Positions 1-10,281 of a DNA stretch of 64,000 nt are shown in pieces. Made by a program: the position numbers and the translations under genes. Location of the stretch: the NCBI GenBank assembly GCA_905221615.1, contig CAJNDT010000593.1:16001-80000 (forward strand), given 5' to 3'. A model generated the notes under the pieces. That model saw nothing but the letters and a program-made list of their open reading frames with translations, made no database searches and was not told the DNA's origin. Position 1 is the stretch's first letter; every line of letters starts with the position of its first letter. Source of the DNA: Symbiodinium sp. CCMP2592. Taxonomy: Eukaryota; Sar; Dinophyceae; Suessiales; Symbiodiniaceae.

Positions 1-121
1 GGAAAACAAACCACGTTTATATACAACATATATATGCTTGAAACTCAGATTGTTATATAGTCTACAAAGTTCAGAAAACCCAGGGTGCACATCACATCCC
101 GCACTGAACACATTTTGGTTT

Positions 122-1608
122 TCAAACCCCCAGCGACTTCATGACGTCCTTTCGCAGCTTGTAGAGCTCCAAGAGCGGGATGCCCTGCTCGACGTAGGGA
201 ATCATCTTCTCGATCACCTCATGATGCTTCGGACAGCAACTGGAAATGATGCTCCTCAGCTTGCCGCCGTTATCGTAGTTGCGGATGTAGGATTTCTCAG
301 AGTAGAACTCTACCTTGCAAGATCCGTACTTTTCGGCGGACAGCCATTTGTTAGACGGCGAAGTCGCCGCCGCCGGCTTCGGCTTCGCCGCCAGCTTCGC
401 CACCTTCGTCTTCGCCGCCGACTTCGCCTTCGCTGTGGCTTTGGGCTTGGGGCTCTTCTCTTTCGGCTTGCCGGTGGCTTTGGGCTTCGAAGCACCCTTC
501 TTTTTGGCCACAGCCACAGACACCGGCGGCATGAAAGCCATGGCATTTTTGAGGATGTCCAAGTCGCACTCATCCGTGGAAGAGATCACTTCCACATCCT
601 TGGCCGGCTCAGCCCCGGCACCAGTCTTGATCTTTGCCTTTCCTGCCTTTTTGTTCTTTGCCTTTGTGGCCTTCTTCTTCAGGGTGCCCTTCTTCATAAC
701 GATCTTCTTCGGCTTGCTGCTCTTATGGATGTGCACAAACTTCTCCGCAAACTTCTTCGGCTCGCTGCTCTTCAAGGTGTCCGGAAACTTGGTCGGGCTG
801 CTGTTCTTAAAGATTTCCGGCAACTCCGGGAACTCAGCATCCTGCAAAGGAGTAGGCTTCTCGTCACACCGAAAGGGAACAGGCTTCTCATCCTCCTTCA
901 CGGGAACAAGGGCCGTGCTGGGGGAATCAAGAGGCTTCGGGGCAAACTCCTGCACCTGCACCCTTTCCAGGCAAAGGTCAAGCTTCCTGATTGTATGTTT
1001 GCACAGACTTAGATAAAAAAGTTTGCAACACTTTTCTTTCTTCCGTCACACGAATTATATATATACAGCGAAAAAACACGAAAGACATATGTGCAGCCAC
1101 GGCACACTTGATCCTCGTGCGACAGGGACCTGTAGACTTTCCGCTTGAAGCTCTCCTTCTGCTTCATCGCACGGAGGTGGCTAAGAAGAAGACGGATGGC
1201 GGTGTCCATCTTGTCCACAAGGTCCTCTGCCTTGTAGTCTTTGTGGCCTTCGAGCTGCAGGTTCTTTTGCTCGTGAAGGATCCAAAAGCTTCGGGTAACC
1301 CGCTGCGACAACAACTTCGTGTTCGGGGCGAGGCGAAGAAGGTCAAACAGCAGCCCAGCTGTCTTTGCCAACCACGGACCGTGGACGGCAGTGTGCCAAG
1401 TGTAGCTTATTGGCCCGCCCGGAGGGGGGCACAGTAAAGGCCACAGGTCCTTCGTCTTCTTGAACTCGAGAAAGCCCAACACCACCTTCGCCAGCTCCGT
1501 TGCTGTAATAAGCGGATCGGCAACCACTCGGTCCTTGGCATTTTTGCCCGTTGCAGCGGAAGCGCCCTCCGCCAGCTTGACCGAAGCTGCAGCTGCTAAG
1601 GAAGCCAT
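122..1608 (-). CDS. Lys/Ala/Pro-rich basic protein, two exons
   Basis: Two minus-strand ORFs (1608 down to about 1009, and about 961 down to 122) join in phase if an intron at 956-1107 is removed. The donor GTGTGC follows codon CAA at 1108-1110, and the acceptor CAG precedes codon GTG at 955. The joined product is about 444 aa. It starts at the ATG of 1608-1606 (Met-Ala-Ser-Leu) and ends at TGA 124-122. The first exon is Ala-rich, then a globular-looking stretch of about 130 aa. The second exon has long K/A/P-rich runs (KPKATAKAKSAAKTKVAK style), like histone H1 tails or other dinoflagellate basic proteins. It ends in a compact C-terminal block of about 75 aa (KWLSAEKYG ... SYIRNYDNGGKLRSIISS) that resembles a repeated domain I associate with Symbiodinium hypothetical proteins. 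DNA-binding or nuclear location is inferred from basicity only. The plus-strand ORFs over this gene are shadows. The intron model is untested. Confidence 0.62.
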
Positions 1609-2097
1609 GCTCGCAAGACTGTATATACTGTGTATGTATAGGATTTATGATTTCTCAAAAAAATGGAATGCATTTGTCTCTGTCTCCATCCAGCCTCGCA
1701 CTTACCTCTGGGTCTCGTCTGGACCAAACACACAGCTGCAACGTCCGAAAATTTTTCTCACTCTCGGATCTCAGAAAAGTATATATATATATATATATAT
1801 ATAGTAGATCTCTCGCATGTAACCTACAAGAGTCTCGCACAGGTAAAGGTGGACTCCTCGCAGGTATAAACTATATTGTGATGACTCTCGCAAATGTACA
1901 TGTACCGATTTCTCGCATGTAAAAAGCACACATCGCAAGCAATCCGCCGGCTCGACCCAGCACAGAATCAAACCGAGCTGCGATTTCAACATGGAAAACC
2001 ATGGCTTAACAAGTATGCTTGCAACACAATTCTCATAATTTTATCTTCACACCTGACCATGCCGCACTGTACAGTCGCAGGAAAATCTCATGCAATC
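1609..2097. other. upstream region of the basic-protein gene, with a TA microsatellite
   Basis: This holds the presumed 5' flank of the minus-strand basic-protein gene. No spliced-leader acceptor can be fixed by eye. A pure TA dinucleotide run lies at about 1779-1803. Around 1810-1925 the motif TCTCGCA(A/T)GTA recurs at loose spacing (for example 'tctcgcatgtaa', 'ctcgcaggtata', 'ctcgcaaatgta'), suggesting a degraded short tandem repeat. No gene is supported. Confidence 0.5.
1779..1803. repeat. (TA)n microsatellite
   Basis: An uninterrupted TA run, directly visible. The ORFs reading 'YIYIYIY' across it are artefacts of the repeat. Confidence 0.9.
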
Positions 2098-2360
2098 AAC
2101 AAGCAGAACCATGATAAAAGAAACAAAACCAACCAAAATTAGCTTGCATTTCACTTCTTCAAATTCGGGAATGTGTAACCTAAAAACATGTATTTTGCAG
2201 TGTAAAAAAATTTACATTGCAGTGTAAATTTTTTACTATACAAAGTAAATTAATTTACACTTTTTTTTTACGTAAATTTTTTCGTAAATTTGAAGTGTAA
2301 ACCAAGCTTTGTTTAGTAAATTGCTCGCCACCTAAAATTAGGTAAACAGCAGGGTCAGGG
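2098..2360. repeat. R1 AT-rich dispersed repeat, uninterrupted copy
   Basis: The left part (about 2098-2186, 'aacaagcagaaccatgataa' ... 'gtgtaacctaa') recurs at 17608-17694. The right part (about 2186-2360, 'aaacatgtattttgcagtgt' ... 'taaacagcagggtcaggg') recurs at about 20279-20456. Here the two parts are contiguous. At the second locus they are separated by about 2.6 kb of composite repeat CE, so this copy is the empty site. The body is strongly AT-rich, with short self-complementary stretches (GTGTAAA/TTTACAC; AGTAAATTAATTTAC). The right end abuts an RT ORF here and a different sequence at 20457, so R1 is an independent dispersed unit. No coding capacity is visible. Its transposition mechanism is unknown. 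Confidence 0.75.
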
Positions 2361-2365
2361 TAGAC

Positions 2366-4018
2366 GTGGCCCATTCGTGGAAGGCCAACTACGAGTCGGC
2401 AGAGAAGAACCTGGACTTCGTCAGGGAGCACTTCGAAGCAGAAGTGCAGGAAGGCTTGATGGTCCGGATGGGGGAGGCCGAGTTTTGGGCCACATATGGA
2501 GAGGAGGCGGCGATCTCTGCCATCGCGGTGCTCACTGAAGAGGGCCCGCCGCTAAAACAGCGTATAGTACATGATGCATCGCATGACGTGTTGCTGAACC
2601 ACAGGATCCGCTGTCTTGACAAAGTGAGATCTCCCGGAGCCCGGGAGAAAAGATGCCTGCTGCGCCGCCTCAAGGAGAAGCGGATGGCTCCGATGGCGGT
2701 CACCGGCGACATTGCGAAGGCACACAGGAGATACCGGCACCGTCGGGACGAGTGGGGGTACTTGGGCTGCAAAGCTTCCTCCAGGGACTCCATCGTCTAC
2801 TTGAACTGCGTGGGCACATTCGGCCTTGCTTGCGCGGGCTATTGGTGGGCGAGACTCTCTGGGGGTTCGATCAGGCTCATCCATCACTTGACTGGAAGGC
2901 GAGCCCTGGAGATCCTTTTGTACGCCGACGACGTGGAGATGATCGGGGGCGACAAGGCGGGAAGAAGGGGCATTGTCCTCTCATACGCCCTCCTGGCTGC
3001 ATTGGGCTTCCCCTTCAAGTGGTCGAAGACAAAAGGAGGACTGACGGTCCAATGGGTGGGCTATGAGACATCCTACAGCTCTTTCCGGCTGGGAATCTCG
3101 TTGCAACGGGCGACCTGGCTCGCTGACTGGACTTTACGCATCTCTCGAGAGGGCAGCGTGACTTGGGATGATTTTGCATGCGGCCTGGGCAGACTGGGAT
3201 TTGGAGCGAACGCCCTCTCCTGGGAGAGACCGTTCCTCGGTCCTCTTTATTCCTGGTCGGCTGCCACGCGGGGGAGCAGAGGGCTTCTCAAGATCCCGGT
3301 CATGCTAAGGACAATCCTCCATTGGATGTCGGGGAGGTTCCGGGGAGAGGACCGGCTCCAGGAACCGCCTCCGGAGCGGCTACAAAAGGGGATGAACAAG
3401 TTCAGCTTCTATTCGGATGCCAAGGCCGAGGAGGACCGCGCATGGATCGGCGGCTACTTGTGGGACGGGGAATCGGCACTGCAGTGGTTCGCTCTGGAGG
3501 TCCTTGAATCCTGGGCACCGTGGGCCTACGTGAAGGGGGACCTGAAACGTACCATTGCGAGTCTGGAACTTTTGGGCACTCTCATCTGCGTCAAACTTTG
3601 GGGCGCCAAGATGAAGGGCAGCGGTGGCGGGTGCGGCCACATCACCGGTGGCACAGACAATCAGGGGAACTCTTATGCGGTATCCAAGCTGATGTCAACG
3701 CGGTATCCTCTGCCCTTGCTGCTGATGGAGCTCTCGGAGACTCTACGGGGGATGAACCTCTCTCTTGACTTGTCATGGGTTCCTAGGGAATCTAACGTGT
3801 GGGCGGACGATCTCACCAATCTTCGTTTCGATCGTTTTGATCCCTCAAAGAGGCTAGAGATTTTGGGCGACCAGATTGATTGGATCGTTCTGGGAGACCT
3901 CTTGAAGTCGGCAAATGGTTTTCATGGTGAGCTTGTTGCAGCGAAGGCTGCGGCGCACAACAAGAGGCAGCCGGTGGCGAAGGCCACCAGTCGGAAGAAG
4001 CCTCGCACGAGGTGGTGA
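2366..4018 (+). CDS. retroelement reverse transcriptase-RNase H, 5'-truncated
   Basis: An open frame of 550 codons, intact to the TGA at 4016-4018. RT signatures in order: a VHDASHDVLLNHRI block (about residues 68-81), VTGDIAKAHRR (motif A, about 113), GTFGLACAGYWW (about 150), and the catalytic YADD box at about residue 186. The RNase H-like part begins with FYSDAKAEED near residue 348 (catalytic Asp). It continues through IASLELLG (Glu) and GTDNQGNSYAVSKL (Asp) to WVPRESNVWADDLTN (distal Asp). This arrangement matches an abundant dinoflagellate pol family known to me from Symbiodinium. The frame has no gag, protease or integrase and opens directly after R1, so the element is 5'-truncated or was cut by R1. 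The GTG taken as start is only the first start-like codon. Probably inactive, but selection-free decay has not yet broken this frame. Confidence 0.85.
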   Translation: MAHSWKANYESAEKNLDFVREHFEAEVQEGLMVRMGEAEFWATYGEEAAISAIAVLTEEGPPLKQRIVHDASHDVLLNHRIRCLDKVRSPGAREKRCLLRRLKEKRMAPMAVTGDIAKAHRRYRHRRDEWGYLGCKASSRDSIVYLNCVGTFGLACAGYWWARLSGGSIRLIHHLTGRRALEILLYADDVEMIGGDKAGRRGIVLSYALLAALGFPFKWSKTKGGLTVQWVGYETSYSSFRLGISLQRATWLADWTLRISREGSVTWDDFACGLGRLGFGANALSWERPFLGPLYSWSAATRGSRGLLKIPVMLRTILHWMSGRFRGEDRLQEPPPERLQKGMNKFSFYSDAKAEEDRAWIGGYLWDGESALQWFALEVLESWAPWAYVKGDLKRTIASLELLGTLICVKLWGAKMKGSGGGCGHITGGTDNQGNSYAVSKLMSTRYPLPLLLMELSETLRGMNLSLDLSWVPRESNVWADDLTNLRFDRFDPSKRLEILGDQIDWIVLGDLLKSANGFHGELVAAKAAAHNKRQPVAKATSRKKPRTRW

Positions 4019-4051
4019 CTCTTCGGTACCATTCGGCTACGGCGATGCTCG

Positions 4052-4376
4052 GGTGCTGGGCACATCTTGATTCTTGGGAAGACCGTCTTTCGCTTAAAGC
4101 GCTACGGTCATGATGTGCTCTCCGCCGAATGGGAACTCCGATCCATCCTTCGGGAAAAATGAGAGATGTCCGCTTCTGCATGTCAACAGTCCTGCATTCC
4201 ACATGTCAAGCGTTTCGAGCTTCCGATGATTCATTTCTATACGAAGATATTGGATTCCGGATTTTACATATCCTGATTTTCCGCTTTTGCTTTTGGAAGC
4301 TTTTGCTCCTGCCACAGTACCAACAGGTGGTGTCCAGGGGGTGGCTGGTGGGCTGTGGGTTTGACTCGCACGCACG
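4052..4376 (+). repeat. 325-bp direct duplication, copy A
   Basis: Runs from 'ggtgctgggcacatcttg' to 'ttgactcgcacgcacg' and is nearly identical to 4619-4944 (offset 567-568, a few indels and substitutions). It starts 34 bp after the RT/RNase H stop codon. The ORFs read through it appear twice for that reason. It could be a duplicated 3' tail or terminal repeat of the retroelement. No coding function is seen. Confidence 0.85.
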
Positions 4377-4618
4377 CGTTCGCGACTTGTTGCGTCAGTG
4401 TGTGTGCCCTTCAAACCCACGTGCTTTCGGTACACTTTGTGTACCGTCGTGTCTGGGAAAAGAAAACAAGGTTTCTTTATCCCAAAAAGTTTTTGAACTG
4501 ATTTATTTTACTTGGAAGTCTTTGACTTTGTGAGCTGTGCAACATGAGAATCATGTCGTGACGTTTGTAGCCACAAGGGTCAAGTGGTGAGTTCTGAAGC
4601 TCCCACCCTCCCAACCCT

Positions 4619-4944
4619 GGTGCTGGGCACATCTTGATTCTTGGGAAGACCGTCTTTCGCTTAAAGCGCTACGGTCATGATGTGCTCTCCGCCGAATGGG
4701 AACTCCGATCCATCCTTCGGGAAAAAAATGAGAGATGTCCGCTTCTGCATGTCAACAGTCCTGCATTGCACATGTCAAGCGTTTCGAGTTCCGATGATTC
4801 ATTTCTATACGAAGATATTGGATTCCGGATTTTACATATCCTGATTTTCCGCTTTTGCTTTTGGAAGCTTTTGCTCCTGCCACAGTACCAACAGGTGGTG
4901 TCCAGGGGGTGGCTGGTGGGCTGTGGGTTTGACTCGCACGCACG
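4619..4944 (+). repeat. 325-bp direct duplication, copy B
   Basis: Second copy of the block at 4052-4376. Its last base lies 5 bp before the ATG (4950) of the next gene, so the duplication supplies that gene's whole immediate upstream sequence. The 242 bp between the copies (4377-4618) are unique and show no gene. Confidence 0.85.
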
Positions 4945-4949
4945 ACAAG

Positions 4950-5789
4950 ATGTCGCAGAATGCTTTGCCAGACGGCTTCAGCCTCCAGTCCTTCACGGAA
5001 GTCGAGGTTGGGAAGCTGCCCAGCATGTCTGGGCCTTGGGTGCTGAGAGGTGCCGCTGCTGTGGCTGTGGACAAGTGGTCTACGAATGCCATCGTTACCA
5101 AGACAACGCAAGCCTACGCAGTGAAGTATAAGGCCTTCCCCGACTACCTCAACCGTGGCAGAGTCTCGGCTGCTTTCGAGGCCAAGCATGGGCACGAGAA
5201 CACGGTCGACATGTTCTCCGGCATGGTCCCCCACGTGAAGAACATGGAAGCCTTCCCTGCGAGCCAAACCTTTCAGAACACAACCTGGCTCGCAGGATAC
5301 TCCCCCGAGATGCGGTTCGTTGGTTTGCAAGCCAATGGCGCTTTGACATTGAAAACCATGGCAATGGGTCAGGTCCTACATGTGTGTCTCTCCTGCACGG
5401 ATGCGGTCAAGGGGCTCATGGAGCTTGGCATCCTGAAACCTGATTCAAAGTTTGCCGATGTCGATGGCTTTTGCAGCCTGCTGGAGGACTTGGACATGGA
5501 TGCCTTCGTGAAGATGCATAAGGCCGGCGTCAAGCTGTACATGCACAAGGCCATCCCCGGAGAGGTCATCGGCATTCCAATGGGATGGTTTTGCTTCGAG
5601 CTTGCTGTTGACGGTGCCGTGCTTGTTGCTGCCCGTCAAGGCTTCTTCATTGTCGACACGTCGGAGGAGGACCTGCAGCAGTACAAGTCCATGCGAGACA
5701 TCTTGATCATGTGTGGCAAGGCCGGCGACAAGTACAACCAGATCATTGACATGCTTTCTCAGAATGGAGGTGACGGCAACGGTCAGTGA
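4950..5789 (+). CDS. conserved-looking hypothetical protein, single exon
   Basis: 279 codons from ATG 4950 (MSQNALPDGFSLQSF) to TGA 5787-5789. I prefer this ATG over the upstream GTG at 4923, because the extra residues would come from the duplicated repeat. No catalytic motif is recognised. The middle reads as a regular alpha/beta protein. The segment IPGEVIGIPMGWFCFEL (about residues 200-216) resembles a P-G-x-x-x-x-I-P-x-G-W block seen in many dinoflagellate hypothetical proteins and in cupin-type folds; this is a weak analogy. There are no membrane segments and no signal peptide. An intact single-exon frame in an intron-rich genome, placed between retroelement remains and right behind a duplicated block, fits a retroposed gene copy or element cargo. 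Function unknown. Confidence 0.65.
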   Translation: MSQNALPDGFSLQSFTEVEVGKLPSMSGPWVLRGAAAVAVDKWSTNAIVTKTTQAYAVKYKAFPDYLNRGRVSAAFEAKHGHENTVDMFSGMVPHVKNMEAFPASQTFQNTTWLAGYSPEMRFVGLQANGALTLKTMAMGQVLHVCLSCTDAVKGLMELGILKPDSKFADVDGFCSLLEDLDMDAFVKMHKAGVKLYMHKAIPGEVIGIPMGWFCFELAVDGAVLVAARQGFFIVDTSEEDLQQYKSMRDILIMCGKAGDKYNQIIDMLSQNGGDGNGQ

Positions 5790-6801
<1,012 letters not shown>

Positions 6802-7764
6802 ATGTGTTGCCTGGGGCAGGACCTGGGCTTTCCGTGCAACAGACCTCGGCTATATGTGCTTGGCATCGCGAAAGACAAAATGGTTTGGATCCCACCGCCA
6901 AACGGAGGTGACGAAGCTCAGCGATTCTTCGGCATGTTTGGAGCCGAGACCACCTCCTACGGCGACTGCTATATGACGGATTCGTGGTCGTCTAGGCGCT
7001 CCCAGCTATCAGACCGCATGAGGTTGCGTCAGCTTCACTTGGGTGCAGGAGCACTGCTGCAGGAACCGGCAGACAGGGCGGAACGATTCCAGTGCTTGTG
7101 CAATGCAGCCAACCCGAGCAACACCGCTGCTGCAAGGGCATATGAGCAGATCCGCCAGGAACGCCCGTGCACGGAGATGGACTTGCCCTTCTTTTGTGAT
7201 TGGGAGCAGAACCCGGCCGCTGGAAAATGCACTCCGTCGCCCTTCGTGCCTTGCTTGTTGACGCATGGCAACCTGGTGGAGCACACATCCGCCCGAGCTT
7301 TGACTGATGCTGAGCTCCTCAATGTACATGGTTGGGGAACTCTCAGGAACGACCGCTACAGCTCCGACATCATGCAGGTCGTCGCCTCACTATCCTCTTC
7401 GTCGGCAACGATTTCGAGAACTATGAAGACATTTGTGGGCAAGTCGATGCACATTCCGAGTGCGCTTGCTGTCCTACTGTATGGCTTCACAAACATGTTG
7501 CGGCTGAGTGACGTGAACTCCAGAGCATGGCTGATCGCCCGCCGATCTGCCTCGTGGAGCAATGAGATCGGGGCCGCTTCTCCAGGCCGGCGTGCTGCTG
7601 CTGCTGCTTTGTGTGATGCTTCGGCTGAGTCTTCGATGGCGGCCAGCCCAAAGAGAAAGAGCAAAGGCAAAGGCCGTGGAAGAAAGCGGCAGGCAGAGGA
7701 CATGGCTGATGATGCGGCCGACGATGTTGCATTTCGAAGAGCTGCGAGTACGATTTTCGACTGA
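6802..7764 (+). CDS. C-terminal part of a C5-cytosine-methyltransferase-like protein
   Basis: A 320-codon frame ending at TGA 7762-7764. At the N-terminus GFPCNRPRLYVLGIAKDKM (residues 9-27) resembles motif VIII of C5 DNA methyltransferases (G-x-P-x-x-R-x-R-x-Y). Near residue 220, VGKSMHIPSALAVLLYGFTN resembles motif X (G-N/K-x-M-x-I-P...). Between them lies the region where target-recognition sequence is expected, including CPSPFVPCLLTHGN and LTDAELLNVHGW. The C-terminus is a basic tail, SPKRKSKGKGRGRKRQAED, likely a nuclear signal. The catalytic PC and ENV motifs are absent, so this is the end of a gene whose earlier exons are not visible, or a truncated element-borne copy. The ATG at 6802 may not be the true start. 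Retroelements carrying cytosine methyltransferases have been reported in dinoflagellates, and the nearby recombinase and RT genes fit that. Family assignment is by pattern recognition only. Confidence 0.5.
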   Translation: MCCLGQDLGFPCNRPRLYVLGIAKDKMVWIPPPNGGDEAQRFFGMFGAETTSYGDCYMTDSWSSRRSQLSDRMRLRQLHLGAGALLQEPADRAERFQCLCNAANPSNTAAARAYEQIRQERPCTEMDLPFFCDWEQNPAAGKCTPSPFVPCLLTHGNLVEHTSARALTDAELLNVHGWGTLRNDRYSSDIMQVVASLSSSSATISRTMKTFVGKSMHIPSALAVLLYGFTNMLRLSDVNSRAWLIARRSASWSNEIGAASPGRRAAAAALCDASAESSMAASPKRKSKGKGRGRKRQAEDMADDAADDVAFRRAASTIFD

Positions 7765-8588
7765 TGGGTAAAGCGGTAAATCTTGCGGCCGTGCTTTTTC
7801 CAGCTCGAGGCATTCCAACAGCGGCAGTGTGGCAGTTTGTACAGCAAATCCCATGGGGAACAGACTCAGTGGCTGTTGATGAGTGTGCGAAACATCCATT
7901 CCGAGCAAGCTTTATGTGAGGTTCGTCAGTTCGTGCAGCCAGGTAGTGTCAGCTCAGCAGAGCATCCAGGTTTCTTTCAAATCATTTCGTTTCCGTCGCG
8001 TTCGGCTTTCTAATTTCTCTCCTGGTATGGGGTATCCAGACCTCAGTTTTCCCAATGTCATCTCCCCCGAAAGCTTCCTTCTTTTTTTCTCCTCGTGCAC
8101 CCCTTTTCACCCTTCGTTGGTCGTGAGCTGCGGCTCGGGAAGGAGGTGGTGGGTTGTTTTGTTTTGGGTGCCCTTCGTGCGAAAACGTGCTCTCGTGCTT
8201 CGTTTCTCTCACTTCTCGCCCCCCAATTTTGAACACACAAACACTCAACACATACGAGTGTTGACTCTGACTAGCGGGCACAGAGGTTGCAGTGCAGCTT
8301 CTGCCGCACGTTCAGGCCCTCATGAGCATTACCCCCCCCAACATTCCCTAAACCCGACCCTAAACCTTAAACCCTACCTTCAGCCCGAGCCCGAAACCCT
8401 AAAATCCCCCCAAGGCTCAAACTGAGGCTCAGATACCGGCCCAAACCTTCAAACTAACCATATATTGGGCTGTCAAGTGGGGTGTCGCCAGCAGACCTGG
8501 GGAGTCACAGCAACAACGCGGAAAGCGTTAACTTACTAGACGGACAGGCGGGAGGCACTTCCGCTCCCAGTCTTTCTCTTGGGTATCT
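7765..8588. other. intergenic stretch with a telomere-like patch
   Basis: No gene is supported. At about 8337-8405 the sequence contains degenerate CCCTAAA units ('ccctaaacccgaccctaaac', 'ttaaaccctacc', 'gaaaccctaaaatcccc'), the complement of the TTTAGGG telomere repeat type. This is too short and irregular to be a chromosome end, so it is called an interstitial telomere-like patch. Confidence 0.5.
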
Positions 8589-9711
8589 TTGAAAGGTATC
8601 CTGTTGGAGCTTGGCTCGGTCTCTGATAGACTTTTCGTTGGTGCCCTGCTGCTATGTTGCTGGGTCAGCCTTCGGCTCAGTGACGCTCAGCATATACGTT
8701 GGGGGGCCATTCAATCGGGTAGCTGGTGCTTGCGAGGTGTTTCCTACCGTACAAAGGTTAGCCACCGTGGGGTTCCTTTCGGTTTAGTGAATCAAGGGAT
8801 CAATGGTTTCAAGAGAGCCTACACATCTACCTGGGTTTGCAAATACCTTCAATTGCTTGGGGAGACTTGGGATGCAGTCTGTGCGGCATTCGAGGATGTT
8901 GAACCTGATTGTTTGTTTTTCGAACATTCAGCTTCGGAATTCCGTCCACTGTCATACGGAGAAGTGCTGACAAAGCTACGGGCAGTCTTGTGCAGCTTTG
9001 GCGTGGAGCCTCATCTTGCGCAGCAATTCACTGTGCACTCCTTGAAAACCTCCCTTTTAGCAATGATAGCCCAACGGGGCTATAGGACGAGTCGCCGAGA
9101 GGCTCAAGGTCACCACCAATCGAATGCTAAGAGTGCGCGGCTTTATTCACGTGATGATATCTGGGCAGCCCTCGAAGCCCAACAAGCTTTGCTTCGCTCC
9201 TTCCGAGAGGGTTGGATTCCAGCAACAGCTCAAGCGCGTGGTGGGCAACATCCAGTTCCACAGCGCCCTTTCGAACATCCTGTTGTGCAGTGCAGTCCGG
9301 GCATGGTTCATCCACATTTTCCGATGCTTGATGTGCAATCGCCAGCTCCGGTAGCTTCATCTTCTCAGGAGGCAATTACTGTCTCCCCTGCTTCAGGTGC
9401 ACCTTTGGAGCCACCTGGAGCCGAGGATTCTTCTACCAGCTGTTGCAGTGCAACGGAGGCCAATCTGCGCGGGCCTTCTGCCGCGAAGTATGATCCAGCT
9501 GATTGTGAGGAGTTCGTCTTCCTCCGGTCGCAATCGGGGGTGGTTCATGTTGCCATGCCTCATGAAGGTGAGGGCGGTTGGCGTGACATCCACGCAGCTT
9601 CGTCCTAAGTGCGGTACCTTGGCCAAGAAGTTTGAGGTGCTATATTCGCTCCCAGACAAGGTGCGATTTTGCATGCATCCTGGGTGTGCAAGACTGCTGG
9701 CGGCAGTTTAG
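8589..9711 (+). CDS. tyrosine recombinase of a DIRS-like retroelement, frameshifted near its 3' end
   Basis: The frame 8589-9608 encodes the catalytic domain of a tyrosine recombinase. It shows the first Arg in SLRLSDAQHIRW (R29), a probable beta-hairpin Lys in TKVSHRG, HSLK (H150, with Lys where most families have Arg at position 153), the second His in GHHQ (H175) and the nucleophile in ARLYSRDD (Y186). The HxxK and LYSRD wording is what I know from dinoflagellate elements. After residue about 330 a one-base shift restores the usual tail, LRPKCGTLAKKFEVLYSLP ending in FCMHPGCARLL (stop at 9711), so the gene carries a frameshift near 9590-9600. The start codon (TTG) is only the ORF edge, and the N-terminal DNA-binding part is missing. 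It may close an upstream element or open the one that follows (see findings). Confidence 0.75.
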
Positions 9712-10281
9712 TGCGTGTGCATTTTGCCGCGCCTTTCGATCATGATTGGGAAATGCAACGTTTGGGTGTGGTGTGCACCTGTCTTGTGCCTTTGGGCACA
9801 CGGAATGCCTTGGATGGCAGCCTCGGGGCTTATGCGCCGGTTTTGGGCAAACGAGTGGTGTGCTCGTCTTTTTTGCGTGCCTGGAAGTGCACGGGTGATT
9901 CTGCTAGCTCGTCGCTAGCTTGGTGTGCAAACGGCGCACGCAATCCGGTAGAAAACAATGCTTCGCATGTATTCGTCAGTTTTCTCTCTCTGAGGTGGCG
10001 GTGGTTGCATGCGGTCATGCTCTCTGACAAGTCGGTAGTGAACTTGCGAGGGGCAACGATTCATGGGCAGTGCAGCTTTTATTTTGTTTCAGGTGACACG
10101 AGTGGCTCGAAATGCTTGTTCATGTTTGCGGTTTTCTCACGCAGGCTGCATTCACCTTCATGTGTATGTTCGTAGTTGTCAAAGACTCTCTCTCTGGAAC
10201 GCTGCAGGGTAGGTACATGCTACTTGTCATGGGCTCTCTTTTCTTGAAATAGGTGCGTTCTAGCATTTCTTTCTCGCGATC
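9712..10281. other. spacer between the recombinase and the gag-like ORF
   Basis: 570 bp with open but featureless frames (for example 9669-10175), T/G-rich on the plus strand. It may be the 5' leader or promoter region of the following retroelement. No motif, repeat or terminal sequence could be identified. Confidence 0.4.

Noticed and set aside
38-1016. Plus-strand ORFs of 324 and 233 codons
   Set aside because: They are shadows of the minus-strand Lys/Ala/Pro-rich gene; their Arg/Leu and Phe/Ala runs are the complement of lysine-rich codons.
8337-8405. Chromosome end (CCCTAAA repeats)
   Set aside because: Only a few degenerate units, with coding sequence on both sides.
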